A stretch of DNA of 64,000 nucleotides from Cupriavidus basilensis (GTDB taxonomy: Bacteria > Pseudomonadota > Gammaproteobacteria > Burkholderiales > Burkholderiaceae), in NCBI RefSeq assembly GCF_008801925.2, contig NZ_CP062803.1, positions 3,844,001 to 3,908,000 of the forward strand, given 5' to 3'. Below the pieces are notes generated by a model. The model had not been told where the DNA came from. It searched no databases and saw only the letters and a program-made list of their open reading frames with translations. This document shows, one piece after another, positions 54,025 to 64,000 of this stretch; within the stretch, counting starts at the first letter, position 1; each line of letters starts with the position of its first letter. The position numbers and the translations under genes are program-made.

Positions 54025-55770
54025 ATGACACTTGGTCTAGCTCTTGCACAGAGCCGGCGTATCGCGCCGGCCCTGCTCGCCCAGCTTGAACAGTCGGCAC
54101 GAGAAAAAAAGTCGCAGCTGATCGACGAGATCATCGCCAGCGGCACCATGACTGCACATGATGTGGCGATCTTCGCGGCTGATAAGTATCAGCTGCCGCT
54201 GATCGATCTGAATCAGTACAACCTCAACAAGGTGCCGCCGGCGCTGGCGGGCAATCGCGAGTTCCACGCGCACCGCCTGCTGCCGCTGGGCCGGCGCGAG
54301 AACCGCCTGGTGCTGGCGTTGTCCGACCCGGGCAACCAGGCCGGGCTGGACGCCATCAAGCAGAAATACAACCTGCCGGTGGAACCCGTCGTGGTCGAGC
54401 ACGACAAGCTGATGCAATACGTGCGCTCGGCTTCCGACGACAGCGGCGGCACGATCAAGTCGATCGGCCCGGGGCATGTCGAGCGCAAGATGATCGACTA
54501 CGACCCGGTGGCGTCCGCCGGGGCGCTGCGCAACAAGACCGCGGCCGACATCGACGACGCGCCCGTGGTCCGCTTCCTGCACAAGCTGCTGACCGAAGCC
54601 TTCCATCGCGGCGCCTCCGATCTTCACTTCGAGCCGTTCGAGACCTTCTACCGCATCCGCTTCCGGGTGGATGGCGTGCTGCAGGAAGTGGCACGGCCGC
54701 CGGTGGACATCCGGGACAAGATCTCCACCCGGATCAAGGTGCTGTCGCGCCTGGACATCTCGGAAAAGCGCGTGCCGCAAGATGGCCGCATGAAGCTGCT
54801 GATCGCGCTGCCCAAGGAAAAGGGCGGCGACAAAGACGGCAAGGAGCCCAAGGAAACCGTGGAGAAGGCGATCGACTTCCGCGTCTCCACGCTGCCGACG
54901 CTGTTCGGCGAGAAGATCGTGATCCGGATCCTGGAGTCGTCGTCCGACAAGCTCGACATCGACCAGCTCGGCTACGAGCCGGCGCAAAAGGCGCTGCTGC
55001 TGGACGTGATCAAGCGCCCCTACGGCATGGTGCTGGTGACCGGCCCCACCGGCAGCGGCAAGACGGTGTCGCTGTACACCTTCCTGAACCGGCTGAACCA
55101 GGGCGACATCAATATCTCCACCGCCGAGGATCCGGCGGAAATCCAGTTGCCCGGCATCAACCAGGTCAACGTCAACGAAAAAGCCGGCCTGACCTTCTCC
55201 GCCGCGCTGCGCTCCTTCCTGCGCCAGGATCCTGACATCATCATGGTCGGCGAAATCCGCGACCTGGAAACCGCCGACATCTCGATCAAGGCGGCACAGA
55301 CTGGCCACCTGGTGTTCTCGACGCTGCATACCAACGACGCGCCGACCACGCTCACGCGCCTGATGAACATGGGTGTCGCGCCCTTCAATATCGCGTCGAG
55401 CGTGCTGATGATCACCGCGCAGCGGCTTGCGCGGCGGCTGTGCACCTGCAAGCGCCCCGGCGAGCTGGCGCGCGAGGTGCTGGCCGACGCCGGCTTCCAG
55501 GACGAGGACCTCGACGGCAGCTGGCAGCCTTACCACCCGGTCGGGTGCGAGCGCTGCAACGGCAGCGGCTACAAGGGCCGCTGCGGCATCTACCAGGTGA
55601 TGCCGATCACCGAGCCGATGCAGCAGATCATCCTCGCGCATGGCACGGCACTGGAGATCGCCGAACAAGCGCGTAAAGATGGCGTGCTATCGTTGCGCGA
55701 AGCTGGCCTGGCCAAGGTGAAGCAGGGTCTCACCTCGCTCGAAGAAGTGCTGGCCACAACAAATATGTAA
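54025..55770 (+). CDS. pilB: Type IV pilus assembly ATPase PilB
   Basis: A 581-residue GspE/PilB-family ATPase that powers pilus extension. The N-terminal MshEN-like domain (about 40-150; FAADKYQLPLIDL) is followed by the ATPase with Walker A GPTGSGKT (about 340-347), Asp box, Walker B and His box (STLHTND). A tetracysteine zinc site (CTCKRP...CERCNGSG) is near 470-515. ATG 54025 is chosen; the frame is open upstream to 53812, but that part is Cys/Pro-rich and not family-like. pilC and pilD follow. Confidence 0.94.
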   Translation: MTLGLALAQSRRIAPALLAQLEQSAREKKSQLIDEIIASGTMTAHDVAIFAADKYQLPLIDLNQYNLNKVPPALAGNREFHAHRLLPLGRRENRLVLALSDPGNQAGLDAIKQKYNLPVEPVVVEHDKLMQYVRSASDDSGGTIKSIGPGHVERKMIDYDPVASAGALRNKTAADIDDAPVVRFLHKLLTEAFHRGASDLHFEPFETFYRIRFRVDGVLQEVARPPVDIRDKISTRIKVLSRLDISEKRVPQDGRMKLLIALPKEKGGDKDGKEPKETVEKAIDFRVSTLPTLFGEKIVIRILESSSDKLDIDQLGYEPAQKALLLDVIKRPYGMVLVTGPTGSGKTVSLYTFLNRLNQGDINISTAEDPAEIQLPGINQVNVNEKAGLTFSAALRSFLRQDPDIIMVGEIRDLETADISIKAAQTGHLVFSTLHTNDAPTTLTRLMNMGVAPFNIASSVLMITAQRLARRLCTCKRPGELAREVLADAGFQDEDLDGSWQPYHPVGCERCNGSGYKGRCGIYQVMPITEPMQQIILAHGTALEIAEQARKDGVLSLREAGLAKVKQGLTSLEEVLATTNM

Positions 55771-55800
55771 AACAACAAAAGATGTCATTAGGGGTCAATC

Positions 55801-57066
55801 ATGGCGACACGCGCACCAGCCGCAGCCGCTCGCAAGGCGGCCGCGCCCAAGGGGAAACCAGGGCGTAAAGCGCCCACGCAGTACCTGTTCGAGTGGGAGG
55901 GCAAGGACCGCAAGGGCAAGGCGTTCTCGGGCGAGCTGCGCGCGGAGAGCCAGGCCGAGGTCAATGCCACGCTGCGAAAGCAGGGGCTGACGGTCGTCAA
56001 GCTGAAAAAGCGGCGGGCCGCGCGCGGGAAGAAGATTACCCAGAAGGACATCGCTTACTTCACGCGCCAGCTCTCCACCATGCTCAAGGCGGGCATCCCG
56101 CTGCTGCAATCGATCGACATCATCGCGCGCGGGCATGCCAACCCCAACTTCACCCAGCTGCTGTCCGAGATCCGCTTTGACATCGAATCCGGCAGCAGCA
56201 TGGCGCAGGCCTTCCGCCGCCATCCGCGCTACTTCGACACGCTCTACTGCAACCTGATCGATGCCGGCGAGCAGGGCGGTATCCTGGACGCCCTGCTGGA
56301 GCGCTTGTCGCTCTATATGGAAAAGACCATCGCGCTGAAGAGCCAGATCAAGTCAGCCATGATCTACCCGATCGCCGTGCTGACCGTGGCCTTCGCGGTG
56401 ACGGTCATCCTGATGATCTTCGTCATCCCGGCGTTCAAGGGCGTGTTCTCCAGCTTCGGCGCCAACCTGCCGGCGCCGACCCTGGTCGTGATCGCCATGT
56501 CGGACTTCTTCGTCGACAACTGGTACCTGATCATCGGCGCGCCGATCATCGGCATCACGATGTACATACGCGGGCTAAAACGCTCGGAGAAGGTCCAGCG
56601 CGCCAGCGACCGCCTGCTGCTCAGGCTGCCGATCTTCGGCTCGCTGTTCCGCAAGGCGGTGATCGCCCGCTGGACCCGCACGCTTGCCACCATGTTCGCC
56701 GCCGGCACACCGCTGGTGGAGTCGATGGAATCGGTCGCCGGCGCCGCCGGCAACTGGGTCTACTACGACGCCACCAAGGAAATCGAGCAATCGGTGCGCA
56801 TCGGTACCAGCCTGACCAACGCCATGCAGGCCACCCATGTCTTCGACAGCATGGTGTTGCAGATGACGCAGATCGGCGAGGAGTCCGGCGCGCTGGACAA
56901 TATGCTGCTGAAGGTGGCGGAGTTCTACGAGCGCGAGGTCGATGACGCTGTCGCCGCCATCTCCAGCCTGATCGAGCCGCTGATCATCGTGATCCTGGGC
57001 GTGCTGATTGGCGGCATGGTGGTGGCAATGTATCTTCCGATCTTTAAACTGGGACAGGTGGTGTAA
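55801..57066 (+). CDS. pilC: Type IV pilus inner-membrane platform protein PilC
   Basis: A 421-residue protein with two T2SSF domains. A basic cytoplasmic N-terminus (about 30 residues, Ala/Lys-rich) precedes the first domain (TRQLSTMLKAGIPLLQSIDII). Membrane helices lie about 190-215 and 240-260, and a last one at 390-412 (PLIIVILGVLIGGMVVAMYLPIF). It anchors PilB and PilT to the membrane. It starts 30 bases after pilB and ends 3 bases before pilD. Confidence 0.95.
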   Translation: MATRAPAAAARKAAAPKGKPGRKAPTQYLFEWEGKDRKGKAFSGELRAESQAEVNATLRKQGLTVVKLKKRRAARGKKITQKDIAYFTRQLSTMLKAGIPLLQSIDIIARGHANPNFTQLLSEIRFDIESGSSMAQAFRRHPRYFDTLYCNLIDAGEQGGILDALLERLSLYMEKTIALKSQIKSAMIYPIAVLTVAFAVTVILMIFVIPAFKGVFSSFGANLPAPTLVVIAMSDFFVDNWYLIIGAPIIGITMYIRGLKRSEKVQRASDRLLLRLPIFGSLFRKAVIARWTRTLATMFAAGTPLVESMESVAGAAGNWVYYDATKEIEQSVRIGTSLTNAMQATHVFDSMVLQMTQIGEESGALDNMLLKVAEFYEREVDDAVAAISSLIEPLIIVILGVLIGGMVVAMYLPIFKLGQVV

Positions 57067-57069
57067 GGC

Positions 57070-57987
57070 ATGTGGCTGTTTTCCGCGGATGGCGCCAGTG
57101 GCGCGATTTCTTCACTGGCTGCCCCCGCGCAGACCATTGCCGAGCTGGCGGCGCTGCCGCCCTGGTTCCTGGTCACCGCCGCCGCGCTGATCGGCTTGCT
57201 GGTCGGCAGCTTCCTCAACGTGGTGGTGCACCGCCTGCCGCGCATGATGGAGCATGACGAAGCCAACTACATCGCCTCGCTGCGCGACGACCCGATCCCC
57301 CACCCCGAGCCTTACAACCTGATGGTGCCGCGCTCGGCGTGCCCGCACTGCGGACACGCCATCGGCGCGCTGGAGAACATTCCGGTACTGAGCTACCTGT
57401 TCCTGCGCGGGCGCTGCTCATCGTGCGCCGCGCCCATCGGCGCGCGCTATCCGCTGGTGGAAGCGGGCACCGCGCTGCTCACCGCGCTGGCCACCGCGCA
57501 CTTCGGCCCGACCTGGCAGGCTCTCGCGGCCATCGCCCTGATCTGGGCCCTGATCGCCCTCACCCTGATCGACGCCGACACGCAGCTGCTGCCCGACCAG
57601 ATCACGCTGCCGCTGGTATGGCTTGGCCTGCTGCTCAATCTCGGCGGGCTGTTCGCACCGCTGGCGGATGCCGTGATCGGCGCGGCTGCCGGCTACCTGC
57701 TGCTGTGGACGGTGTACTGGATCTTCAAGCTGGTGCGGGGCAAGGAAGGCATGGGCTATGGCGACTTCAAGCTGATGGGCGCGCTGGGCGCCTGGTTCGG
57801 CTGGCAAGCCCTGCCGGCGCTGGTACTGCTCTCCTCCGTGGTGGGGCTGGTTTTCGCGCTTGCCAATATCGCGCTGCGCCGTCAGGATCGCGATACGCAC
57901 TTCGCCTTCGGCCCTTATATCGCCGGAGCCGGGCTGCTTGTGCTGTTCTTTGGGCCCAATGTGCTGCCGCTGGGCATTGCGGGCTGA
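57070..57987 (+). CDS. pilD: Prepilin peptidase/N-methyltransferase PilD
   Basis: A 305-residue polytopic aspartic protease that cuts and methylates type IV prepilins. The N-terminal methyltransferase domain has the zinc tetracysteine (CPHC...CSSC, about 93-120). The catalytic aspartates are in [13 protein letters not shown] and the [14 protein letters not shown] motif. About eight membrane helices are present. It ends the pilBCD operon; coaE follows 67 bases later. Confidence 0.95.
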   Translation: MWLFSADGASGAISSLAAPAQTIAELAALPPWFLVTAAALIGLLVGSFLNVVVHRLPRMMEHDEANYIASLRDDPIPHPEPYNLMVPRSACPHCGHAIGALENIPVLSYLFLRGRCSSCAAPIGARYPLVEAGTALLTALATAHFGPTWQALAAIALIWALIALTLIDADTQLLPDQITLPLVWLGLLLNLGGLFAPLADAVIGAAAGYLLLWTVYWIFKLVRGKEGMGYGDFKLMGALGAWFGWQALPALVLLSSVVGLVFALANIALRRQDRDTHFAFGPYIAGAGLLVLFFGPNVLPLGIAG

Positions 57988-58054
57988 ACGGACGCCGGGC
58001 GCCGGCCGCCGCAAGGCGGCCCTTATCACACCCACAGCAAGCTTCGAGGCCCAC

Positions 58055-58666
58055 ATGCTGCAAATCGGACTGACCGGAGGCATCGGCTCTGGCAAGACCC
58101 GCGTGGCGGACCTGTTCGCCGCGCGCGGCGCCGCTCTGATCGACACCGACCTGCTCGCGCACGAGATCACCGCGCCGGGCGGGCTGGCCATCCCTGCCCT
58201 GCTGGAGGCCTTTGGCCCCGCCTGCCTGCGCGCCGACGGCGCCATGGACCGCAATGCCATGCGCGAGCTGGTGTTCTCGGACCCCGCGGCCAAGGCCCGG
58301 CTGGAGGGCATCACCCACCCCCTGATCCGCCAGTTGACCGAGGCGCGCGCCGCCGCGATCCGCGCCTCCGGACTGCATCCCTACCTGATCTACGTGGTCC
58401 CGCTGCTGGTCGAGTCGGGCTCATGGCGCGCGCGGGTGGACCGGGTGCTGGTGGTGGATTGCAGCGAGGCCACGCAGGTTGCGCGGGTCATGGCACGCAA
58501 CGGCTTTTCCCAGGGTCAGGTCGAGGCCATCATGGCCAGGCAGGCCAGGCGCAGCGAACGCCTGGCCGCCGCCGATGATGTGGTCGACAACGAGGGCCCG
58601 CCGGACGCCCTGGCCGCCCAGGTGGATCGCCTGGACCAGTTGTACCGGACCCTGGCTGGCGCCTAG
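58055..58666 (+). CDS. coaE: Dephospho-CoA kinase
   Basis: A 203-residue P-loop kinase for the last step of coenzyme A synthesis. The P-loop is GGIGSGKT (8-15); DTDLLAHEI and THPLIR are typical CoaE motifs. Start ATG 58055 gives the standard N-terminus [11 protein letters not shown]. It lies between pilD and zapD, the usual betaproteobacterial order. A hairpin follows. Confidence 0.95.
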   Translation: MLQIGLTGGIGSGKTRVADLFAARGAALIDTDLLAHEITAPGGLAIPALLEAFGPACLRADGAMDRNAMRELVFSDPAAKARLEGITHPLIRQLTEARAAAIRASGLHPYLIYVVPLLVESGSWRARVDRVLVVDCSEATQVARVMARNGFSQGQVEAIMARQARRSERLAAADDVVDNEGPPDALAAQVDRLDQLYRTLAGA

Positions 58667-58688
58667 ACAGTCACAGGCGGAGTAACTG

Positions 58689-58721
58689 GCAGCATCCCGC
58701 ACCATCTTTGTGCGGTGCTGC
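58689..58721 (+). terminator. Hairpin after coaE
   Basis: Arms GCAGCA and CCGCAC (with TC bulged) pair with GTGCGG and TGCTGC around a 7-base loop. There is no T-run, so it is a terminator-like or stabilising stem. Confidence 0.45.
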
Positions 58722-58748
58722 ATGCGACACCCCAAGTCGGCCGTTTCA

Positions 58749-58777
58749 TTGTCCTGTTTGGCGGTCTCAAATAGAAT
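58749..58777 (+). promoter_or_regulatory. Likely zapD-yacG promoter
   Basis: TTGTCC and TAGAAT are separated by exactly 17 bases. The predicted leader to the TTG start is about 155 bases. Confidence 0.55.
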
Positions 58778-58940
58778 GCGCTGGAATCACGCGGGAAATG
58801 GCCGCATACTGCCGATATTGCGGACCCAGGCCGAGTTGCATCGCGCAGGCCCGGATACACCAGGAGCCTCTGCGCTCCGGCAATGCCGCCCGGGTCAGAT
58901 CGCCCACCCGCCAACCCGCCCTGTTGCACGGATACACCCA

Positions 58941-59699
58941 TTGATTCTGTACGAATATCCTTTTAACGAACGCATCAGGACTCTCCTGCGCCTGGAAGAC
59001 CTGTTCGATCGGCTGGATTATTTTCTCGGCCAGGATCACGCCCTGCAGCATCACGTGGCGTTGACGACGCTGTTCGAGATCATCGACGTCGCCGGCCGCG
59101 CGGACCTGAAGACCGACCTGCTCAAGGAACTGGAACGCCAGCGCCAGGCGCTTGCCGCGCTGCGCGCCAATCCGCAGATCGACCAGGGCGCGCTGGATGG
59201 CGTCATCAGCGAGATCGAGCAGGCGGTCACCCAGCTCAACCAGTCGGTTGGCAAGGCCGGCCAGTTGCTGACCGATAACGAGTGGCTGACCAGCATCCGC
59301 AGCCGCGCCATCATCCCAGGCGGCACCTGCGAGTTCGATCTGCCGGCCTACTACGCCTGGCAGCACCGTCCCGTCGAAGACCGCCGCGCGGACATCCTCA
59401 AGTGGGCGCGCCCGCTGGTGCCGCTGCGCCTTGGCACCAACACCGTGTTGCGCCTGCTGCGCGAGTCCGGCCAGAGCGGCAAGGTCATCGCCACCGGCGG
59501 CAGCTACCAGCAGATGCTGTCCGGTCGCAGCTACCAGCTGATGCAGGTGCTGCTGGATGAATCGCTGCTGGCCTTCATCCCCGAGATGAGCGCCAACAAG
59601 TACATGCTGTGGGTCCGTTTCACGCAGCAGGATGGTGACTTGCGCCCCCGTTCGGTCGACGCCGACATCCCCTTCCTGCTCAAGCTCTGCAATTTTTGA
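58941..59699 (+). CDS. zapD: Cell division protein ZapD, TTG start
   Basis: A 252-residue FtsZ-binding protein that bundles FtsZ filaments. The family N-terminus (M/L)[19 protein letters not shown] begins exactly at TTG 58941; no ATG fits, and upstream in-frame codons give non-family text. Central signatures are [13 protein letters not shown] and [11 protein letters not shown]. It is followed 4 bases later by yacG, a conserved pair. Confidence 0.92.
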   Translation: MILYEYPFNERIRTLLRLEDLFDRLDYFLGQDHALQHHVALTTLFEIIDVAGRADLKTDLLKELERQRQALAALRANPQIDQGALDGVISEIEQAVTQLNQSVGKAGQLLTDNEWLTSIRSRAIIPGGTCEFDLPAYYAWQHRPVEDRRADILKWARPLVPLRLGTNTVLRLLRESGQSGKVIATGGSYQQMLSGRSYQLMQVLLDESLLAFIPEMSANKYMLWVRFTQQDGDLRPRSVDADIPFLLKLCNF

Positions 59700-59703
59700 A
59701 GCA

Positions 59704-59889
59704 ATGACAACCGTAGTCAAATGCCCCACCTGCGGCACGGACGTGGCCTGGGTACCCGAGAATAAATTCCGTCCCTTCTGCTCGAACCGCTGCAAGCAGA
59801 TCGACCTGGGCGCGTGGGCGTCCGAGAAATACGTGATTGGCGGCAAACCCGGCGAGGAGCCCTCGCCGGACGAGCAAGACGAGGACTAA
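59704..59889 (+). CDS. yacG: DNA gyrase inhibitor YacG
   Basis: A 61-residue zinc-finger protein with four cysteines (C7, C10, C26, C30; CPTC and CSNRC) and the LGAWASEKY segment. Homologues bind GyrB and inhibit gyrase. Conserved partner of zapD and coaE. It converges with mutT. Confidence 0.93.
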   Translation: MTTVVKCPTCGTDVAWVPENKFRPFCSNRCKQIDLGAWASEKYVIGGKPGEEPSPDEQDED

Positions 59890-59937
59890 GCACCGCGCGA
59901 CCGTTGCGGCCCCGACGGCCCCGATGCTTCAGGCAGT

Positions 59938-60378
59938 TCAGGCTGTGCCGCTCTCGGCAGCCAGCCAGTCCACCACGGGGATCGTAGCGGGCAGCAAGGG
60001 GCCCACGTCCACGGGCGCCGATTGCCACGAGAAGGCCTGGCCCTCGCGGCCGACCAGTTCGCCCGTCCACGCAGTGACCTTGCAGAAGTGCAGGCGCACA
60101 TAGGCATGCGGGTAATCATGCTCCAGCACGTGCCAGCGCACGCTGGCGCCCACCTCGATGCCGAGCTCCTCATGCAGCTCGCGCGCCAGCGCCTCTTCCA
60201 CCGATTCACCCGGCTCCAGCTTGCCACCCGGGAACTCCCAGTAGCCTTCGTAGGGCTTGCCCGCCGGCCGCTGGGCCAGCAGAAAGCGCCCGTCGGGCTG
60301 CACCAGCACGCCAACGGCGACCTCGGTCACCTTGCGCGCCGGCGCCGCTGCATCGGTCACCTGCGATGCCACGCTCAT
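59938..60378 (-). CDS. mutT: Nudix hydrolase MutT (8-oxo-dGTPase type)
   Basis: A 146-residue Nudix protein. The box (about 51-73) is complete: GGK-LEPGE-x7-REL-x-EE-x-GI. The first strand motif VTEVAVGVLVQPDGRFLLAQRP and WEFPGGK are typical of MutT, which removes oxidised dGTP. It overlaps the upstream ATPase stop by 4 bases (ATGA), so the two are co-translated. Confidence 0.88.
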   Translation of the reverse strand: MSVASQVTDAAAPARKVTEVAVGVLVQPDGRFLLAQRPAGKPYEGYWEFPGGKLEPGESVEEALARELHEELGIEVGASVRWHVLEHDYPHAYVRLHFCKVTAWTGELVGREGQAFSWQSAPVDVGPLLPATIPVVDWLAAESGTA

Positions 60379-61277
60379 GCCTGGCCGTCCTGCGCCGAGG
60401 CCATATATGGCTTGCCATGCTTACCGCCCCAGTCGCGGGCGAACTGCCAGGCCACCCGCCCCGAGCGCGAGCCGCGCTCCAGCGCCCACACCAGCGCATC
60501 GCCTCGTGCTGCGGCGATGTCTTCTGCGCTGCAGCCAAAGTGCCCCAGCCAGTGGCCGACGATGGCCAGGTACTCGTCCTGCTTGGGCGGGTAGAACGAC
60601 AGCCACAGCCCGAAGCGCTCGGACAGCGAGATCTTTTCCTCCACCACTTCGCCGGGATGGATCTCGCCATCGTCGGTGTGCCGGTAGGTCTCGTTGTCCT
60701 TCATGTACTCGGGCAGCAGATGGCGGCGGTTGGAGGTGGCGTAGATCAGCACATTGTCCGACTGCGCGGCCACCGAGCCGTCCAGCGCCGACTTCAGCGA
60801 CTTGTAGCCCGACTCGCCTTCTTCGAACGACAGGTCGTCGCAAAAGATGGCAAAGCGCTCGGGACGCCCCGACAACTGCTCGACGATATCGCCGAGGTCG
60901 CCCAGGTCATCCTTGTCCACTTCCACCAGGCGCAGGCCATCCTTGACGAAGGCATTGAGGCAGGCCTTGATCAGCGAAGACTTGCCGGTGCCGCGCGCGC
61001 CCGTCAGCAACACGTTGTTGGCCGGCAGGCGCTGCACGAACTGGCGCGTATTGGCCACGATGGCATCCTTCTGCCGCTCGATGTTCTTCAGGTCGTCGAG
61101 ATGGATCGGCGGCAGCTGGCGGATCGCCTGCAGGTAGCCGATGTTGCCGAACAGGCTCTGCCGCTTGCGCCAGCGGAAGGCGACGGCCTGCTCCCAGTCA
61201 GCGTCGGTCAGCTGGGGCGGCAGCCATTGTTCAAGGCGGGCGAGGAAACTATCGAGACGGGCAGCAAGGTCTGACAT
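60375..61277 (-). CDS. DUF815-family ATPase
   Basis: A 300-residue AAA-type ATPase. Walker A is GARGTGKSS (93-101); a Walker B-like FAIFCDDLSF lies near 147; YATSNRRHL is a sensor-like motif. DUF815 proteins are widespread beside mutT and argJ in betaproteobacteria; their role is not established to my knowledge. Confidence 0.88.
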   Translation of the reverse strand: MSDLAARLDSFLARLEQWLPPQLTDADWEQAVAFRWRKRQSLFGNIGYLQAIRQLPPIHLDDLKNIERQKDAIVANTRQFVQRLPANNVLLTGARGTGKSSLIKACLNAFVKDGLRLVEVDKDDLGDLGDIVEQLSGRPERFAIFCDDLSFEEGESGYKSLKSALDGSVAAQSDNVLIYATSNRRHLLPEYMKDNETYRHTDDGEIHPGEVVEEKISLSERFGLWLSFYPPKQDEYLAIVGHWLGHFGCSAEDIAAARGDALVWALERGSRSGRVAWQFARDWGGKHGKPYMASAQDGQA

Positions 61278-61324
61278 GGCGGCTTGGGGGAAAAGCGGAT
61301 CGTTGGCAGGAGAGCGAGGGGCTG

Positions 61325-61358
61325 GCGTGCCGTGCCCGCGCTGGCGGGAACGGCACGC
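61325..61358 (-). terminator. Hairpin downstream of argJ
   Basis: 15-base arms with one mismatch (61325-61339 and 61344-61358) around GCTG, 20 bases beyond the argJ stop. There is no clear T-run. Confidence 0.4.
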
Positions 61359-61378
61359 ATTGCGTACCGGGCTGGTGC

Positions 61379-62608
61379 TTACGAACGATAGTCCGCGTTG
61401 ATCGAAACGTAGTCGTGCGACAGGTCGCAGGTCCAGACCGTGGCGGTGGCGTCGCCACGGCCCAGCGCGATGCGCACGGTGATTTCGGCCTGCTTCATCA
61501 CACGCTGGCCGTCTTCCTCACGATACTCGGGGTTGCGGCCACCGTCGCGCGCGACCAGGACATCGTCCAGCCACAGATTGACACGCTCCACGTCGAGATC
61601 GTCCACGCCGGCATAGCCCACCGCGGCCAGGATGCGGCCCAGGTTGGGGTCCGAGGCGTAGAAGGCGGTCTTGACCAGCGGCGAATGCGCCACCGCGTAG
61701 GCGATCAGGCGGCATTCGGCCACGTCCTTGCCGCCCTCGACCTGGATGGTCATCAGCTTGGTGGCGCCTTCGCCATCGCGCACGATCATCTGCGCCAGTT
61801 CCTGCGACAGGTCGGTCAGCGCGGCACGCAGGGCCTCGAAGTCCGCACCCTCGGCACGCTCGATGGCCGGCGCGCCGGCCTTGCCGCTGGCGATCAGCAC
61901 GAAGGAGTCATTGGTCGACGTGTCGCCATCGATGGTGATGCTGTTGAAGGAGTGATCCGCCGCGTACGACACCAGCGCCTGCAGCACATCCTGCGACACG
62001 GTGGCATCGGTGGCGACGAAGCCGAGCATGGTGGCCATATTGGGGCGGATCATGCCCGCGCCCTTGCTGATGCCGGACAACGTCACGGTCTTGCCGCCGA
62101 TCTGCACGGTACGCGAGGCGGCCTTGGGCTGGGTGTCGGTGGTCATGATCGACTCCGCTGCGGCCAGCCAGTTGTCGGGCTTGGCATTGGCGATGGCGGC
62201 AGGCAGCGCGGCGGTGATGCGGTCCACCGGCAGCGGCTCGAGGATCACGCCGGTCGAGAACGGCAGCACTTGCTCGGGTGCAATGCCGAGCTGCGCGGCC
62301 AGCGCATCACAGGTGGCGCGCGCATTGGCCAGGCCCGGCTCGCCGGTGCCGGCATTGGCGTTGCCGGTGTTGACCACGATCGCGCGGATGCCCTTGCCGG
62401 CGGCCAGGTGCTCGCGGCAGACCTGCACCGGTGCGGCGCAAAAGCGGTTGCGGGTGAACACGCCCGCCACGGTGCTGCCTTGGGCAACGCGCACCACCAG
62501 CACGTCCTTGCGGTTGGCCTTGCGGACACCCGCTTCGGCCCAGCCGAGCTCGACGCCGGCGACAGGTTTCAGGTTTTCTGCCAGCGGCAGTGGCAGGTTG
62601 ACGGCCAT
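61379..62608 (-). CDS. argJ: Bifunctional ornithine acetyltransferase/N-acetylglutamate synthase
   Basis: A 409-residue Ntn-type enzyme of arginine synthesis that transfers acetyl from N-acetylornithine to glutamate. The self-cleavage site is NMATMLGF, between A192 and T193, where the new threonine is the nucleophile. GISKGAGMI just before it and the DGDTSTNDS motif are diagnostic. AGAGGAA precedes ATG 62608. Confidence 0.96.
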   Translation of the reverse strand: MAVNLPLPLAENLKPVAGVELGWAEAGVRKANRKDVLVVRVAQGSTVAGVFTRNRFCAAPVQVCREHLAAGKGIRAIVVNTGNANAGTGEPGLANARATCDALAAQLGIAPEQVLPFSTGVILEPLPVDRITAALPAAIANAKPDNWLAAAESIMTTDTQPKAASRTVQIGGKTVTLSGISKGAGMIRPNMATMLGFVATDATVSQDVLQALVSYAADHSFNSITIDGDTSTNDSFVLIASGKAGAPAIERAEGADFEALRAALTDLSQELAQMIVRDGEGATKLMTIQVEGGKDVAECRLIAYAVAHSPLVKTAFYASDPNLGRILAAVGYAGVDDLDVERVNLWLDDVLVARDGGRNPEYREEDGQRVMKQAEITVRIALGRGDATATVWTCDLSHDYVSINADYRS

Positions 62609-62700
62609 GTGCGTTCCTCTATGCGTTCGACGTTGCTGGTTTTGCTGATTCTGCTGCTGCCAGACGGCCGCGCTCTCAACGGAATGCGCCGCCCCTGACG

Positions 62701-62726
62701 AACATGCCCGCTTGCGCGGGCATGTT
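62701..62726 (-). terminator. Hairpin after secA
   Basis: An 11-bp perfect stem, AACATGCCCGC and GCGGGCATGTT, with a TTGC loop, 22 bases beyond the secA stop. The T-run is weak. Confidence 0.5.
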
Positions 62727-62748
62727 TGCTGACTTCACGGTGCGCGGC

Positions 62749-64000
62749 TTAGCTGAGCTTGCCGTGGCACAACTTGAACTTCTTGCCGGAGCCGCATGGG
62801 CAGGGATCGTTGCGCCCCACCTTGGCCATGCCCGCGGCTTCGGCCGCGGCGGCGTAGGCGATGCCGGCGCGCTCGGGCGCGCTGCTGCCCACGCTCTCCG
62901 CGCCCTGCGTGGCCTCGTCGAACTCCTCGTGCTTGTATTGCACGTTGGCGAGGTGCGACAGGCCTTCCTCGATCTGCTCCGAGGCTTGCTCGAGCTCTTC
63001 CGGCGACTGGATCTGCACGTTGAAGATCACCCGGGTGACTTCCACCTTGATCACGTCCAGCAGGCGGGCGAACAGCTCGAACGACTCGCGCTTGTATTCC
63101 TGCTTGGGATCCTTCTGCGCATAGCCGCGCAGGTGGATGCCCTGGCGCAGGTGATCCAGCGCGGCCAGGTGCTCACGCCAGTGCGTATCGATGCTTTGCA
63201 GCATCACCGAACGCTCGAAGCCGGCAAACGACTCGCGGCCAACCTGCTTGACCTTGGCATCGTAGCGCTCGTCGGCCGCGTGCATGATCTTGTCCAGCAG
63301 CACCTCGTCCTCGATGCTCTGGGCGGCCTCGATGGTCGCGGCCAGCGGCACGTCCAGGGACCATTCCTCGCGCAGCTTGGTCTCCAGGCCCTTGATGTCC
63401 CACTGCTCTTCCATGGTGTCGGCCGGCACGTGGTCGCGGAACATCTCGACCAGCACGCTCTGGCGCAGGTTCTTCACCATATCGCCAACGTCTTGCGACT
63501 CGAGCACCTCGTTGCGCAGCTTGTAGATTTCCTTGCGCTGGTCGTTGGCCACGTCGTCGTACTGCAGCAGCTGCTTGCGGATATCGAAGTTACGGCCTTC
63601 CACCTTGCGCTGGGCGGATTCGATCGAGCGCGTGACGATGCCCGCTTCGATCGGCTCGCCTTCCGGCATCTTCAGGCGTTCCATGATGGCGCGCACGCGG
63701 TCGCCGGCAAAGATGCGCAGCAACTGGTCGTCCAGCGACAGGTAGAAGCGGGACGAGCCCGGATCGCCCTGGCGGCCAGCACGGCCGCGCAGCTGGTTGT
63801 CGATACGGCGCGACTCATGGCGCTCGGTGCCCACGATATGCAGGCCGCCGGCGGCCTTGACCTGCTCGTGCAGCGACTGCCACTCGCCTTCCAGATGGGC
63901 GATGCGCGCGGCCTTGTCGGCCTTGGAGAGGCTTTCGTCGGCTTCGATGAAGCCAGCCTGCTTCTCCACGTTGCCGCCCAGCACGATGTCGGTGCCACGG
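62749..64000 (-). CDS. secA: Preprotein translocase ATPase SecA, C-terminal part (cut by window edge)
   Basis: About 417 C-terminal codons; the gene continues beyond the right edge. Visible are the [13 protein letters not shown] and [20 protein letters not shown] motifs of the second nucleotide-binding domain, the helical wing and scaffold, and the C-terminal zinc motif [14 protein letters not shown] that binds SecB. It drives export of preproteins through SecYEG. Confidence 0.97.
   Translation of the reverse strand, partial: RGTDIVLGGNVEKQAGFIEADESLSKADKAARIAHLEGEWQSLHEQVKAAGGLHIVGTERHESRRIDNQLRGRAGRQGDPGSSRFYLSLDDQLLRIFAGDRVRAIMERLKMPEGEPIEAGIVTRSIESAQRKVEGRNFDIRKQLLQYDDVANDQRKEIYKLRNEVLESQDVGDMVKNLRQSVLVEMFRDHVPADTMEEQWDIKGLETKLREEWSLDVPLAATIEAAQSIEDEVLLDKIMHAADERYDAKVKQVGRESFAGFERSVMLQSIDTHWREHLAALDHLRQGIHLRGYAQKDPKQEYKRESFELFARLLDVIKVEVTRVIFNVQIQSPEELEQASEQIEEGLSHLANVQYKHEEFDEATQGAESVGSSAPERAGIAYAAAAEAAGMAKVGRNDPCPCGSGKKFKLCHGKLS

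Overview
The window is a high-GC, densely coded stretch of a betaproteobacterial chromosome. Cupriavidus (or a close Burkholderiaceae relative) is the best guess. The evidence is the expansion of Bug-type periplasmic binding proteins, a self-sufficient CYP116B-type P450, many LysR/AraC/IclR regulators, and a core block in the order pilB-pilC-pilD-coaE-zapD-yacG / mutT-DUF815 ATPase-argJ-secA with rplU-rpmA-obgE-proB and ispB beside it. The genus call is inference from gene content and order; no database was searched.

Positions 1-29000 are mostly accessory metabolism. The first 1.5 kb has no gene I can defend. After it come a DUF2147 protein; an MHS-type transporter translationally coupled to a metal-dependent amidohydrolase; a LysR regulator with a Bug solute-binding protein; and an iron module (candidate Fur box, TonB-dependent siderophore receptor, PiuC-like PKHD hydroxylase). 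A LysR-controlled set follows: tautomerase, GntP-type permease, aldo/keto reductase, mercuric-reductase-like flavoprotein and DHA2 exporter. Then come small lipoproteins, rdgC, an IclR regulator divergent from a Bug protein plus CYP116B P450 pair with a palindromic operator, a GST next to a truncated GFA-family stub, an AraC regulator, a LysR/EamA divergent pair and a thioredoxin-like protein.

Positions 29000-42000 are core functions read mainly leftward: class I ribonucleotide reductase (nrdA-nrdB) behind two tandem NrdR boxes, ampD, the PilR/PilS two-component pair, a small zinc-ribbon membrane protein and a CcsA/YpjD-type cytochrome assembly protein. These are followed by rightward ffh and a hypoxanthine phosphoribosyltransferase.

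Positions 41600-47500 hold two LysE-type exporters, an AraC regulator, a prolyl-4-hydroxylase-like dioxygenase, a lytic transglycosylase and proS, all leftward and tightly packed. Positions 47600-64000 carry rppH, a CNP1-like lipoprotein, proB-obgE-rpmA-rplU (leftward), ispB, tRNA-Pro(CGG), the type IV pilus assembly genes pilBCD, coaE, zapD (TTG start), yacG, mutT, a DUF815 ATPase, argJ and the C-terminal part of secA, which runs off the right edge.

No CRISPR array, insertion sequence, prophage or defence island was seen. The more unusual items are the IclR/Bug/P450 unit, the GFA stub, the prolyl-hydroxylase/AraC/LysE block, several palindromes that look like operators, and the unexplained first 1.5 kb.
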